Assembly: GCA_947375105.1 (NCBI GenBank)
Contig: CANCET010000017.1
Location: 1 to 33,617 of the forward strand
Source of the DNA: Sphingomonadaceae bacterium
GTDB taxonomy: Bacteria > Pseudomonadota > Alphaproteobacteria > Sphingomonadales > Sphingomonadaceae
Direction: 5' to 3'
Length of the DNA stretch: 33,617 nucleotides
Shown here: in pieces, positions 19,601 to 25,581 of the stretch
How positions within the stretch are numbered: position 1 is the stretch's first letter
Layout: every line of letters begins with the position of its first letter
Notes under the pieces: model-generated
Databases searched by the model: none
Seen by the model: the letters and a program-made list of their open reading frames with translations, nothing else
What the model was told of the DNA's origin: nothing
Made by a program: the position numbers and the translations under genes

Positions 19601-20671
19601 CTGCCCCTGATCGGCCGTGATCGTTCCATCGTTCGCGATGTTCGGTGCCGTGACGATCACATAGCCGCCGCTACCGGCCGTCAGGCTGGCGCCGCGATCA
19701 ATCGTGACCCCACCCTCGACGTCCGAAGTCAGGCTGCTGCCGACATTGAATATCGAATAGGTCCCGCTGCCCGCCACGCTTGAGGTGAGCGAGGCGGCCA
19801 TCCGCCCCGGTGCGGGCGAGGCCTGGAGCAGGCCGTTATTGAGGTAGCCCGTGTTGCGATCGGCGATCGACAGGGCGGTGAAGGTATCGCTGGTCGCACT
19901 CGCAACCTTGGCGATATTCCCGATCTCGAGGCTCGAAACCAGCAGCGAGTTGGTGTTGACCTGCGCGCCGGAGCCAAAGATCACGCCATTGCGGTTGATG
20001 ACGAGGACCGTACCATCGGCCTTGATATGGCCGAGAATGGTCGTCGGCGAGGCTTTGGGATCGACCACGCGGTTGAGCACGACCCAGTCGGTCTGAGCGA
20101 CCCCGCCCACCTTCTGGTCAAAGGTCAGCGTGGTATTGGCGCCGACGTCGAAGCGGTTCCACGAAAGCAGAGCCCGCGCATCGGTCTGCTTGATCGTGAC
20201 ATTGTACTTGCCGCCGCTTTCGGTCTGCGTCGGCAAAAGCGCGCCCTGCCAGGTGGCAAGGCCGGTCGGATCATCGACCGCCGCGCGCAGCTTGCTGACG
20301 GCCGGATCGAGGCCCTTGGCGGAAAGTCCGTCGGTCGGGATCGCGCGCGTAGCTGCAATCGCGGCGCTGCGGGCCTGCGTGACCAGCGTCCGCAAAGACT
20401 GGATCGTCGCGCGGTTGGCCTGCTGGGCCGCCAGCGCGTCCCTCATGCTCTGGCTGCGCACCGTGGTGGTGACCGGCGGCCGGTTGGTGCCGGTCGCCAC
20501 GGCAGTGCCGCCGAACACCGAACGCAGCCGCGCGACTTGCGCGTTTGCGGGCGCAGCCGCGACCACGAGGCCCAGAACCAGCGCGCTGGCACCGCCGAGC
20601 AGCTTGCGACGACGGCGTGCATCGAGCGCGGTCCGCGTGGTCATGGTACTGCTCATCCTTCCGGTTTCCAT
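7634..20671 (-). CDS. Giant two-partner secretion exoprotein (TpsA, filamentous haemagglutinin family)
   Basis: A 4345-aa secreted protein. Residues 1-44 form an extended signal peptide with an Arg-rich n-region (ARRRRKLLGG) ending near ANAQ. A helical Ala/Gln/Arg-rich segment (about 45-130) precedes the TPS secretion domain (about 150-260), recognised by ARALLSWNRFDVGANTTLTF, ILGHIKADGTVLVINRNG and VIFGSGAQVNTNSLLVSSLE. The bulk is Gly/Ser/Thr/Ala-rich beta-helix sequence with hundreds of short degenerate strands. A less repetitive conserved-looking block lies near 3860-4020 (KPVYAPKLAAWLRDN, RRFLMQVLYFGELG), resembling the C-terminal DUF3739-type region of this family; I hold that assignment loosely. 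The only cysteines I found are three close pairs near 2350, 3020 and 4333-4344. Its TpsB partner is in the same operon. The likely role is adhesin, biofilm matrix or surface fibre. Start choice among three nearby ATGs (20671 onward) is uncertain. P. aeruginosa PdtA is similar in size and context. Confidence 0.93.
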   Translation of the reverse strand: METGRMSSTMTTRTALDARRRRKLLGGASALVLGLVVAAAPANAQVARLRSVFGGTAVATGTNRPPVTTTVRSQSMRDALAAQQANRATIQSLRTLVTQARSAAIAATRAIPTDGLSAKGLDPAVSKLRAAVDDPTGLATWQGALLPTQTESGGKYNVTIKQTDARALLSWNRFDVGANTTLTFDQKVGGVAQTDWVVLNRVVDPKASPTTILGHIKADGTVLVINRNGVIFGSGAQVNTNSLLVSSLEIGNIAKVASATSDTFTALSIADRNTGYLNNGLLQASPAPGRMAASLTSSVAGSGTYSIFNVGSSLTSDVEGGVTIDRGASLTAGSGGYVIVTAPNIANDGTITADQGQVSLQAGRVIGFGVSTGGNSGLDPDIRGFLLRTMVNTGGTVVNSGLVEAKRGYVSLGADLLGTVTNAGLVTATTSVSRNGTISLTAGTINLVGTEANGFASGVAILDDASPETVPQGTADAPPSFRQSRIDIGGLYVTPTATANDAGLLGPAAINFGNGSLLLAPGATVSIGGRAGGYDQAALLAGGGTISQGSITVGADAIIDVSGIKDVQLAASRNAVTISPLKGNELRDTPNYRDVKTDGSFTLNGKTVTVDIRKSGVRADGVAWVGSPLIEAGSAISQIGVGAAELMTKGGSVTFGVDLPLDASNPAAAPRVTIAKSATVDFSGGWTHYNTGVINTTKLIRADGTLVDIANADPNGDYIGLADGNTAVQSKFGTSQTFASPLISGIQPEPAYDEGRDAGALVIRAAAASLDGRIDGKAYSGFFQLQRGAVGTASASLSGDTRTLQATAYELPSGGYLRIGSFAGSGTPFLGGNIVVDHGAAPVADGITRLTDSQLSQAGLGALRIETSGGVSFAADSDIVLANGGRLTVNAGRTVHFDGTITARSGSISATTAELLGAVQTSPVAAAGSLFDPGDDVKASYAADETPPSPFDVVVSGKLDVAGLWSNDFLSLGGLPSGTAYTSGGSISLAVAPKVLVVQGTNPDTATLAVDLSGSIRLRSSALLDVSSGGHVTSDGLLDLVAKGGNISLINDTVYASLTRTDPTLTEGSSTDQAINGQNQSVSFTTIVGDLGKRIVVSLVPVTQRATVEFTADNFKGFGFGFGGGGVFKLVAPQIALSDTAPAAGSWLKLDFIQSTGFGTLDLSAWHSRVFSDLFAGGVHGNSAFLDTTSFVIHDGETLDLTQALLPVYSDHATTAKLVGLETGADVTSVVSAAVPTAAWDQRAASLKLGGLTELVVEQGGSITGAAGASIQTPGLLNAGTIRLVGGTIRQLARLPDEFLADTVAVRSLDDVLGGRVVTDGAVQYREDALSKIGTLTNGQLFSKPAADKTVYFLGQLDAGEALKLAPGSVTDLSGAAVFDPRAALLAGNRIRSTGRLYDGGSISTANGQSDTSTRLFESARYEINDSGAATPIGVVTIARAIDAQTGAKIDLSGAAATFDELLQVGSYTPTRAWSNGGTLSILGGGSLGGAAIVAKGGSAAAFGGTLEWLDPILRQSTDSTTEGNSVLSADQIMDAGFSTMIARGGIGIEGGTRLSLGKAFLVQSATPTSASPSETDFRVTISLLSDGNGRIEAPYINIGSQAQTFSVNTPTSASQGSLTFAAKSIDLVGAVGFVVPAGVTADGAAAGAVNLLSGNDIRFIGTDRAVADPTRPTGLTGGVVSTGDLSFVADQVYAATGTGNLQQLLEDRRNGTKVSSATPYLVASLADAGTVRFASNGDAAPASPYSAGSWLRVVGANIVQDGVLRAPLGLLELGSQSAVNLPGSLIAIPASQSISFGAGSVTSVSGAGLNVPYGQTTDGSEYYFSPNVNSALTAAPVGQLTLAGRSIDVKTGATLDGQGGGDIFAFEFVSGTGGSRDVLSRFNADTFSSNGGLAYADGRQVYAALPVAQAGLVASFDPLYSADYKSGGDSLYGLAAGRTVWLDAAPGIAAGEYLLLPAHYAFLPGATRLVENTDAAAPLIGGGNAQLDGSVIVGGSYGTAGTDFRESARRSFTLMAAAAFNRYSKLNLTSGTIAFDKLAAAQGKAAPRSPLDAARFVFNPTLSLTVDGIVKSAAAPGGRGAQFDIAASAIEIRAAAGPLTENVLTLTADTLANLNANSLFIGGVREENVDGTTTLKVTARNIEIDSGVSLTAPELVLAVGGSGSRLVVDAGASLSATGTLADKTSADYRVGFGSSAAGYDQTGIGSVLRLASGPERLVARTVDPELSAPDLARTQLQVLGGASLAGNAVAFNTSGAVSFADDANIAATSISLGAATISFGEGGLAPAFAQKLAAATNLTLSSRGVVFLGAGLPSAFNNLTLDAQGIASDGSDLTINAKSFTLRNSKTDRGGCSVAGMADCGSSAKLAVVADQVTLGDGTFRIYGFGGGVTLDAAKGIAVTGKGSLAIDDPANPGFVGLTLKTPFIADHARGTAAEVSTVGADYTFSTRGAVIIDGSGRTGTPDAKALAIGSTIAFGGIDDPVASFALNNAAIRATAGIIDVHASGNITASGTANIAAPGYTTNIGTGDSAKVVTAGSGSITLQSDGGNIALAKTATLVVDNGIGSSGNLNLAAARGTITLGAAINPAIAAGATRQASILLDGASLLDATGAAFSLAGFVKDYGRLFGGTVQIRTGSGNLALDAGQTLKAESVKLVTDSGRIDILGRIDTSGDDVSKLKMTDAAYTSARVDGGDISLFGGSGIALGATGALIARTGGYAAGDSRQAKGGNVMIGVSSDAAKIDIAGGALIDVSASKTADRFVTMAVKDPQTLILTSAFRKVAGDVGGLVTFRAPLLNGNVVDLSANGTITGASALTLDAFRRFDLDQIAQAGAYSGITRDADGTVHLDAAATGLPNFLADTAAGTLPDFVRNFTVARKDRGSLAGYRLRPEVEISAAGMIVLDSNLNLGAGKVVDYAAAVADGLLTVSPLGPDAGGKPRYEVVAGKEAELFARYVDMTYRVGGKVTGEAGVFTIRAGGDLKVANSISDGFFSFHDKTDPKYLSYQLGGGDRSYGAAVSLDCALGSVCDDTLRSYSKFGTRLLDDGQIVVIDLSLPELGAQNSPLFVHSPFSATANSVAANGTGNAIGTGELFPLVDGRSVASSDINLVAGAAAGSADPLAIYRSSRGSVIVAGEKFYKVVAKQGVTRIGGTAQLGFDDGSGTYVYTGADKFFDGQFAGYVDPETAKDLYTRLNWGSDTDLADATRAAALRFFAGHRFIKEDGVVIGVVASLDQVAQFLSGDYGQTFTKLAKPDLDLSVIDAPIAFDQPRSYYNPLVRTGTGGISVAAAGNVSLVGSTTITYRANDGTIRDESGVYGNTDFTAQVGGSAIYTAGARLSLGGIAETYQAEKLGYVPSIQGLLDAAPVVAGGGGAISLVAGRDVLGRRDIWSEAFRSSAISIDTTLPGYDDLATTFDGTRIGSADQQWRVGEVGQSTKIAIVPQLFSSGVGALAGGNVTVSAGRDVSDLVIALDNSALTDKTPAGQKVILTSGGGNLSLDAGRNLLGGQIDVAQGIARVAVGAAVVSAGDTLAPGSYDGRVNNASTANLLRLRVNDATIALTARGAVDIAGIGALGAQPGTLATADQTLNAAGFFSPIAGVSIATPDRLAIVGNRADQRVVFATQATSLDVSTFLTGYVLPPSLSLTSIASDIAIGNGNANLLYASPYGQLSITAGGNLANFALSMSDADPSDLPGLFSVSRFIIEGGNYFRDQGLGYVFGGVVQPTSDATLRLLHNRAITHRDDPNPVEIYAGGSISKVQLVLPKAAQVNAGGDIVDFNFEGQNLQATDITRIVAGGDITATTALPSLDNPVVGRPYVNATSFTLGGPGALMIEAGGNLGPFLNSATVANVSYAGGIRTVGNENNPWLGQSGASIYALFGVAKRADFSALDATYLDPANTSRLDGDLFVQNVDTAGNRTPDRAKPVYAPKLAAWLRDNAPEVFAKVFPDAAGASDSALAALAYTRYSDMYAAYKQNVPELQQRRFLMQVLYFGELGAVADPNGPSYQQYVRGYRAIQTLFPVSAGYTDNLSTFTTDPATVSADHPLGEPAKTLDNGEPAKATRVLTGNVDLRLATIQTARGGSVTILGPGGDFIAGSVVRTSEQAARKSTLFTGSGVSFMREGYANLPFPGRIDSIPIGFEGVLTLRGGAIQSFTDGDFRLNQSRLFTLSGGDVAMWSSNGDLNAGQGPKTSSNFPPITLRFTPDAFSEVDSAGSVSGAGIGALRPSADVAASSVTLIAPVGTVDAGDAGVRASGDVFVAAARVANADNFKVGGASVGVPTTAVVAAPAAPPGATAAVAATAAQARAQEKGSADRESVIRVDVLGFIGGNSEDCASGRFDSSGKCVR

Positions 20672-20714
20672 GGCGATACGCCTCAGGCCGATTTCAACTG
20701 ACGCTGGTCAGGCT

Positions 20715-22550
20715 TCAGAACTTGGCTCGCAGGTCGAACTGCAGAACATCGATCGCGAAGGGATCACCGGAGATTTCATTCGACGAATACCAGTGGCCGC
20801 CGACCGTGAGGCCATCGGCAATGCCGTATTCCCCGCTGAGGACGTATCCCTTGGCGTTGGTGCCACCGAGGTGGAAATCGCTGTCGGTCAGGCTGTCGAG
20901 CACCGCGTCAGACTGGACGTAGCGATATTCGGCGGCGAAGGTCCACGAGCCGCGCTTGTCCGGAATGATCGACCCAATGCGCGCCGAGGTGGCCCAGCCG
21001 ATGTTGCCGCCGGTATACGTGGCGGCGTTCTTGCTGACGCAGACCTTGGTGTGGGTGGCATCCGAAAACACGTTGTTGATGGGCTGAATGAAGTCCGACG
21101 CACTGTTGTCGAACTGGCCCGAACAGATGTCGTAGCGGCGGAAGCCGAGGTTGCGGACATAGTTGCCGGCAAGCCTCACCCCAACGCGATCCGATATCGG
21201 CATCTTCAGCGCCAGATTGAGATCGAGAATGTCGAAATCGAACTTCAGGCCGAACAGTTCGGGGAACAGACCGGAGGAACTGTTGCTGATGTTGCGGATC
21301 GCGAACAGCGTGTTGCCCTTGCGCACGAACTGCGGGGCAAGCCCGTCAGTCGAGCAGGTATCGACGACGTCGAGGTTGCAAGGCTCGGACAGCTGGCCGC
21401 GCACGTTCTTGAAGCTGTGATAACCAGCGCTCGCGGTCACCTCGACCGCACCTGCAACCTCGGCCTTCAGCTTGAGTTCGCCCGCAAACAGCCACTTCGT
21501 CGGATAGCGCTGCTTGATCGTTGCATTGATGGGGAAATTGCCCGCACCATAATCGAGCGGAAACGCGCCGCCGGTCACCGTCAGTGCCGATTTTTCGCCC
21601 ATCAGGTGGTTGACGTTGAGCTGCGCCGCCACGCCGTCGAAGCGCAGGTCGTTGTCATAAAGCAGTTCGGAGGCGTTGAAGGGGTTTTCGAACCGTCCGA
21701 ACGAGAGCGTCGCGAACGAGAACGGGTTGACCTTGAAGTTGGCAAGGTCGAGCCAGATGGCGCGTTTGGCAAGTCCGCCGCCGAGCAACGCGTTTGGCGA
21801 GATCGGACTGTTGTCATCGCCGGTGCCGAGTGAGAACTCCGCCGTCACGCCTTTGGTGACTTGCGCCAGCGCGCCGATGCGGGCGCGGATGCGCAGCTGG
21901 TTCGGCCGGTCAAGCTGGGTGTTGAGATGCGGAAACAACGCGGTCGAGGCAATGTCGACCGGGCCGAGCGCGATCAGCGCACCGAAATCGAGGATGTCGG
22001 TGGCATTGGCACGCGAATAGAGCTCCGACTGCGACCGAACGCGCACATCACCGAACAGGCGGATGCGCTTGGTCCATTCCGGCGCGGCCTGGTCCTTGGT
22101 CACCCAGCCTTCGCTGGCCGCCTGCGCCATAATCTCGCCGCGGATCTCGTCGCGGATCTGCGCCCGGACAGCTTCGGGCACGCGGCTTACGCGCACCGCG
22201 CCTTCGGCCACGGGCGGCGGCGGCGGGGGCGCGGCGGCGACACGGGCCTTGTCCGCTTCAGACTGCGCCTGCGCGAGCAGTGCATCGCCGTCGGCCTGCG
22301 TCAGCGTGCCCTTGGCGACCAGCAGGCGGATAAGGTTCGTCATGGCGTCCGGCGAAGGCGCTGCAGCCGCCGCCGCGGGTGCAGCAGCAGCCTGCGCTGC
22401 GTCGGCCCCGGACGGTGCGATGCCCTGGGCGAAAGCGCCCCCGCCCGCCATCAGCGCAACAAGCGCGGCAGAAAGCCCAATCGCGCGCTTCGCCAGTCTC
22501 CGATCGAAACCTGCACGGCCCGTCTTGCGATCAGGATTGTACGCCGACAT
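20715..22550 (-). CDS. Putative outer-membrane porin (16/18-strand type 'putative porin')
   Basis: A 611-aa protein with a signal peptide (LAKRAIGLSAALVALMAGGGAFAQ, cleavage about residue 42; shown in parts as AIGLSAALVALM and GGGAFAQ). An Ala/Pro-rich linker and a short helical stretch (NLIRLLVAKGTLTQADGDAL) follow, then a poly-Pro spacer and a beta-barrel of alternating polar and aromatic strands. It ends in DLRAKF, with the terminal Phe expected for BAM-dependent insertion. The N-terminal helical/TLTQAD region followed by a barrel is the layout of the 'putative porin' (Porin_5-like) family. I moved the start from a longer frame at 22628 to 22550 because GGAG sits 7 nt before this ATG and the signal peptide follows. 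It lies between tonB and tpsA, so it may be the TonB-linked outer-membrane component or simply a co-regulated channel. Confidence 0.8.
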   Translation of the reverse strand: MSAYNPDRKTGRAGFDRRLAKRAIGLSAALVALMAGGGAFAQGIAPSGADAAQAAAAPAAAAAAPSPDAMTNLIRLLVAKGTLTQADGDALLAQAQSEADKARVAAAPPPPPPVAEGAVRVSRVPEAVRAQIRDEIRGEIMAQAASEGWVTKDQAAPEWTKRIRLFGDVRVRSQSELYSRANATDILDFGALIALGPVDIASTALFPHLNTQLDRPNQLRIRARIGALAQVTKGVTAEFSLGTGDDNSPISPNALLGGGLAKRAIWLDLANFKVNPFSFATLSFGRFENPFNASELLYDNDLRFDGVAAQLNVNHLMGEKSALTVTGGAFPLDYGAGNFPINATIKQRYPTKWLFAGELKLKAEVAGAVEVTASAGYHSFKNVRGQLSEPCNLDVVDTCSTDGLAPQFVRKGNTLFAIRNISNSSSGLFPELFGLKFDFDILDLNLALKMPISDRVGVRLAGNYVRNLGFRRYDICSGQFDNSASDFIQPINNVFSDATHTKVCVSKNAATYTGGNIGWATSARIGSIIPDKRGSWTFAAEYRYVQSDAVLDSLTDSDFHLGGTNAKGYVLSGEYGIADGLTVGGHWYSSNEISGDPFAIDVLQFDLRAKF

Positions 22551-22617
22551 CTCGAAACTCCATTCTTGCAAGGTGCCCGCATGGCTGGAAGCCCGGCGGT
22601 TCCGGACCGGCGCGGGA

Positions 22618-23364
22618 TCAGAACCCATGGCTGCCCCGGACGGTTATCTTCTGCGGAAAGCGGAAACTGGAAGGCGGCGCATCGAGTCCGCGGATGCCCT
22701 GCAGCGCCGCCAGCAAAAGCTGATCGCGCTTGCCGTTGCCGCTGGAGCGCAGCAGCTGCACCGCGGTGACCTGCCCGCCAGGACTGATCGTGACCGCGAA
22801 ATCGGCGCTGAAGATCTGGCGGTTGATCTTGTCGTTGTTCTGCACCCGCTCCTGCAGCGCCGAGCTCAGGTAGCGCGTGTAGAATCCGGTCGCGATCGGC
22901 GAGCCGCCGCCGCAGGGCGGGGTAAGGCAGGTGCCGTTGCTGCCGCCGCCGCCCATGCCGCCGCCCTTGCCTGAACTCAGGCCGAAGGCATCGGTACCGG
23001 CCTGCGCCGGCCCGTCGATCTTCATCGGCGCGGGCTGGTCGGGCGCGGGCGCAGGAGCTGGTTCGGGCATAGGCGCGGGATCGGGCTTCGCATCGGGCGG
23101 AGGCTGATCGGGCGGCGGGGGCGGAGGAGGCGGCGGGGGTGGCGGCGGTGGCAGCATGTCCACCGTCTGCGGCGGCGCCTGCTCCACTTTCACACCAGGC
23201 ACTTCGGTGATGAGGCCATAGATCCACCAGCCCGCCAGCAGCACCAGCAGCACCGCGCCCACCTGGATCAGGCGCAGCTTCAGCGAGGCCTTCTCGTTCG
23301 GATTGAACGCAGCCACATCAGCCTTTGGAGGCACCGGATCAGGAGAGGTGGGGCGAGTGGCCAC
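22618..23364 (-). CDS. TonB-like energy transducer
   Basis: A 248-aa inner-membrane protein. It has a cytoplasmic N-terminus (about 1-31), one transmembrane helix (LIQVGAVLLVLLAGWWIYGL, about 32-52), a run of fourteen prolines (about 71-84), a Pro/Ala/Asp-rich periplasm-spanning region, a Gly-rich stretch with two cysteines (GTCLTPPCGGG), and a C-terminal domain of about 90 residues (YTRYLSSALQERV, FAVTISPGGQVTAVQLLRSS) of the TonB/TolA C-terminal type. TonB couples the ExbBD proton motor to an outer-membrane partner. I do not see the common YP motif of TonB C-termini, and the TM helix lacks the usual SHLS histidine. It is 12 bp after exbD and 67 bp before the porin. TolA-like function cannot be excluded. 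Confidence 0.85.
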   Translation of the reverse strand: MATRPTSPDPVPPKADVAAFNPNEKASLKLRLIQVGAVLLVLLAGWWIYGLITEVPGVKVEQAPPQTVDMLPPPPPPPPPPPPPPDQPPPDAKPDPAPMPEPAPAPAPDQPAPMKIDGPAQAGTDAFGLSSGKGGGMGGGGSNGTCLTPPCGGGSPIATGFYTRYLSSALQERVQNNDKINRQIFSADFAVTISPGGQVTAVQLLRSSGNGKRDQLLLAALQGIRGLDAPPSSFRFPQKITVRGSHGF

Positions 23365-23376
23365 GGTGGCGCAGGC

Positions 23377-23784
23377 TCAAGTGCCGGTGGGCTTGCCGGT
23401 CACCAGACCGACCTTGGAGAGATCCAGCCGGCGGCACAGGTCGAGCACTTCCATGATCTTGCCGTACTGCGTCGTCGTATCGCCCTTGAGCACGATCGGC
23501 ACGTCCGGGTTCGAGGCCTTGGCGTTGCGCAGCCGCGTCTCGAGATCCGGCAGCGTGACGGGGAACGCGTCCATGAAAATCTGGCCCTGATCGTTGACCG
23601 TCAGGGCTATGGTCTTGGGCTGAACGAGGCTCTTGGCCGAGCTTGCCTTGGGCAGATCGACCTTGATCCCCTGCACCGAAGCCGTCGCCATCAGGATGAA
23701 GATGACGAGCAGCACGTACGCGAGGTCGAGCATCGGGGTGATGTTGATATCGTCATAGGCCTTGCGGCCGCCACCTACCTGCAT
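23377..23784 (-). CDS. exbD: ExbD/TolR-family proton-channel subunit
   Basis: A 135-aa inner-membrane protein with one N-terminal transmembrane helix, MLDLAYVLLVIFILMATASV (about 18-37). The Asp at about residue 20 in 'PMLDLAYVLLV' is the proton-carrying residue of ExbD/TolR. The periplasmic part is the usual small ExbD domain (VDLPKASSAKSL, ALTVNDQGQIFMDAFPV, VPIVLKGDTTTQYGKIMEVL). It should form the motor with the ExbB fusion encoded 24 bp upstream and the TonB 12 bp downstream. The length is normal for the family. Confidence 0.93.
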   Translation of the reverse strand: MQVGGGRKAYDDINITPMLDLAYVLLVIFILMATASVQGIKVDLPKASSAKSLVQPKTIALTVNDQGQIFMDAFPVTLPDLETRLRNAKASNPDVPIVLKGDTTTQYGKIMEVLDLCRRLDLSKVGLVTGKPTGT

Positions 23785-23808
23785 GGTCCGGGCTCCTTGT
23801 TCGCCAAG

Positions 23809-25581
23809 TTATTCTGCGGCTTCGCGGGCGTAGGCCGCATCGGCCTGCATTTCCGCGAGACGAGTGATGAGGCGATCGATGAACACACGCATCTGATCGG
23901 CCAGCGCCGAAATTCGCCCGTTGAGGTAGTTGTAGCCGAACAGCGCGGGGATCGCGCAGGCAAGGCCCGCGATCGTGGCAAGCAGCGCCGCGGCAATACC
24001 CGGTGCGATGGCATTGACGTTGACGTCGCCGGCCATCGCCACGCCGCCGAACACGGTCATCACGCCGATCACCGTGCCAAGCAGCCCGATGAACGGCCCG
24101 CCCGAAATCGCGATAGTGAGAATGACCATCAGCGCGTCGAGCTTCTGGTTTTCCTCGACATAGACCGCATCGACCGCCGCGCGCATGGCTTCCACCGCTT
24201 CGCCCGAAAGCGGGCGGGTCGCGGCCGACTTGCGGCGCACGTCGAGTTCGTAGATGCCCATCTCGTAAAGCCGCGCGATCGGCGAGGTCTTCTTGATGAA
24301 GTCTGCTTCCTGCGGCGAGATGCCCTCGACCTGATCCAGCGGCACAAGGTTCTCGTGCATCGCGTTGAAGCGATTGAAGAACAGCTTGTTGCCCTTGGCC
24401 GATGCGTTGAGATAGCGGATCTTGTTGACCATCAGGGTGACGGCCATGGTCAGCAGGATCATGCAAAGTCCGATGACGCCCGCGTCGATCGGTTCGAGCT
24501 TGCTGACGATGAAGTACAGCACACCGCCGCCGCTGCCTTGCTTCTCGGCCGTGTCGGACACGCCGACCAGCTTCGTCGCAGGACCCTCGGCGTTGGCCAT
24601 GGCCAGCAGCATCGCGGCGGGACGCGCGGTCTTGGACAGACGCACCTCATCGAGCGAGCCAACGAGCGTGCCGCCCAGCGTGATCGGACCGGCGATGGCG
24701 GGAAGCGCGACCGAAACCGCACCGGCCTCGATCCCGTTGACGTAGATCTTGAGCGTGGTGCCATCCGCCACGACGCCGATATGCGTCCAGTCACCCTGCT
24801 TGACCGCAGCGGTTGCAGCCGCACGGCCGCTGCCGACCGCAACATAGGGCACGCCGGCATTGATGCCGATCACCATGCCGCCGCGCGCGAAGAGCTGCTG
24901 ATCGCCGCCGAGATTGTCCGGCTTGACCCACGCGGTGAACGTGAAGGGCGCGCCGGGCGTCATTGCCAGCGACGGCGCATCGTTGACTGTCACACCGCCC
25001 TGGCCGACGAAATGGCCGCCGTGCCCGATGATCGCGCTGTCCTCGATCCCGGTCGGTGCGTTGGCGGCGTTGTTGCCGTTGGCAGTCTTGTCTTCAGTCG
25101 GCTGCCCGGGGCCTTCGGAAAAGTGGTAGGCCAGCGTGTAATCGGGATCGAAGCTGCCCTTGACGTCTTCGCCAACCGGCGCGTTCTTGTTGCCGAAGTA
25201 CAGCCAGATCTGCTTCTTCTCGCCGCCGTTCAGCACCGGCAGGCTGACCCACACCGTGGCGACGCCGTTCTTCGAGTCGTAGCTCTCGATATGGTAGGCA
25301 AGCGGGTTCTTGTCGTCGCTATCGACGAACCGGATGTCCGCGCCGTTTTCCAGCGCATCGGTGAAGGTGAAGTTGCCGCTGTGCAGCCGCACCAGCACCA
25401 GCGTGCGGCCGATCGGGCCGCTGACGTTCACACCGCTCGGACTGGTGTCGATCATCACCGCCTTGCGATAGGCCCAATCCTTCTGCCACCACGCGGCGGC
25501 TGGAGTGGCCCAGGTCCCCATCATCAGGACAAGGAGCGCAAAAAGGGCCTTGAGAACAGGCCGCAAGGTGCTGGTATGCAT
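23809..25581 (-). CDS. exbB: ExbB/TolQ/MotA-family proton-channel protein fused to periplasmic DUF2341 and LamG-like domains
   Basis: A 590-aa fusion. A signal-peptide-like N-terminus (LKALFALLVLMMGTWATPAAA, about 10-30, shown here in two parts: LKALFALLVLMMG and TWATPAAA) is followed by a DUF2341-type segment (about 57-129: DALENGADIRFVDSD, KKQIWLYFGN) and a concanavalin A-like/LamG jelly-roll (about 184-334: FTFTAWVKPDNLGG, DWTHIGVVADGTTLKIYVNG, GSLDEVRLSKTARP). The last 230 residues are the ExbB motor: TM1 about 366-388, TM2 about 480-510 (GGPFIGLLGTVIGVMTVFGG), TM3 about 524-549 (GIAAALLATIAGLACAIPALF). ExbB uses proton flow to drive TonB. The added domains would sit in the periplasm and could bind glycan or peptidoglycan. 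Its ATG overlaps the tpsB stop by one base (TGATG), suggesting translational coupling. The domain combination is known in databases but has no assigned function as far as I know; P. aeruginosa ExbB2 has a comparable context. Confidence 0.9.
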   Translation of the reverse strand: MHTSTLRPVLKALFALLVLMMGTWATPAAAWWQKDWAYRKAVMIDTSPSGVNVSGPIGRTLVLVRLHSGNFTFTDALENGADIRFVDSDDKNPLAYHIESYDSKNGVATVWVSLPVLNGGEKKQIWLYFGNKNAPVGEDVKGSFDPDYTLAYHFSEGPGQPTEDKTANGNNAANAPTGIEDSAIIGHGGHFVGQGGVTVNDAPSLAMTPGAPFTFTAWVKPDNLGGDQQLFARGGMVIGINAGVPYVAVGSGRAAATAAVKQGDWTHIGVVADGTTLKIYVNGIEAGAVSVALPAIAGPITLGGTLVGSLDEVRLSKTARPAAMLLAMANAEGPATKLVGVSDTAEKQGSGGGVLYFIVSKLEPIDAGVIGLCMILLTMAVTLMVNKIRYLNASAKGNKLFFNRFNAMHENLVPLDQVEGISPQEADFIKKTSPIARLYEMGIYELDVRRKSAATRPLSGEAVEAMRAAVDAVYVEENQKLDALMVILTIAISGGPFIGLLGTVIGVMTVFGGVAMAGDVNVNAIAPGIAAALLATIAGLACAIPALFGYNYLNGRISALADQMRVFIDRLITRLAEMQADAAYAREAAE

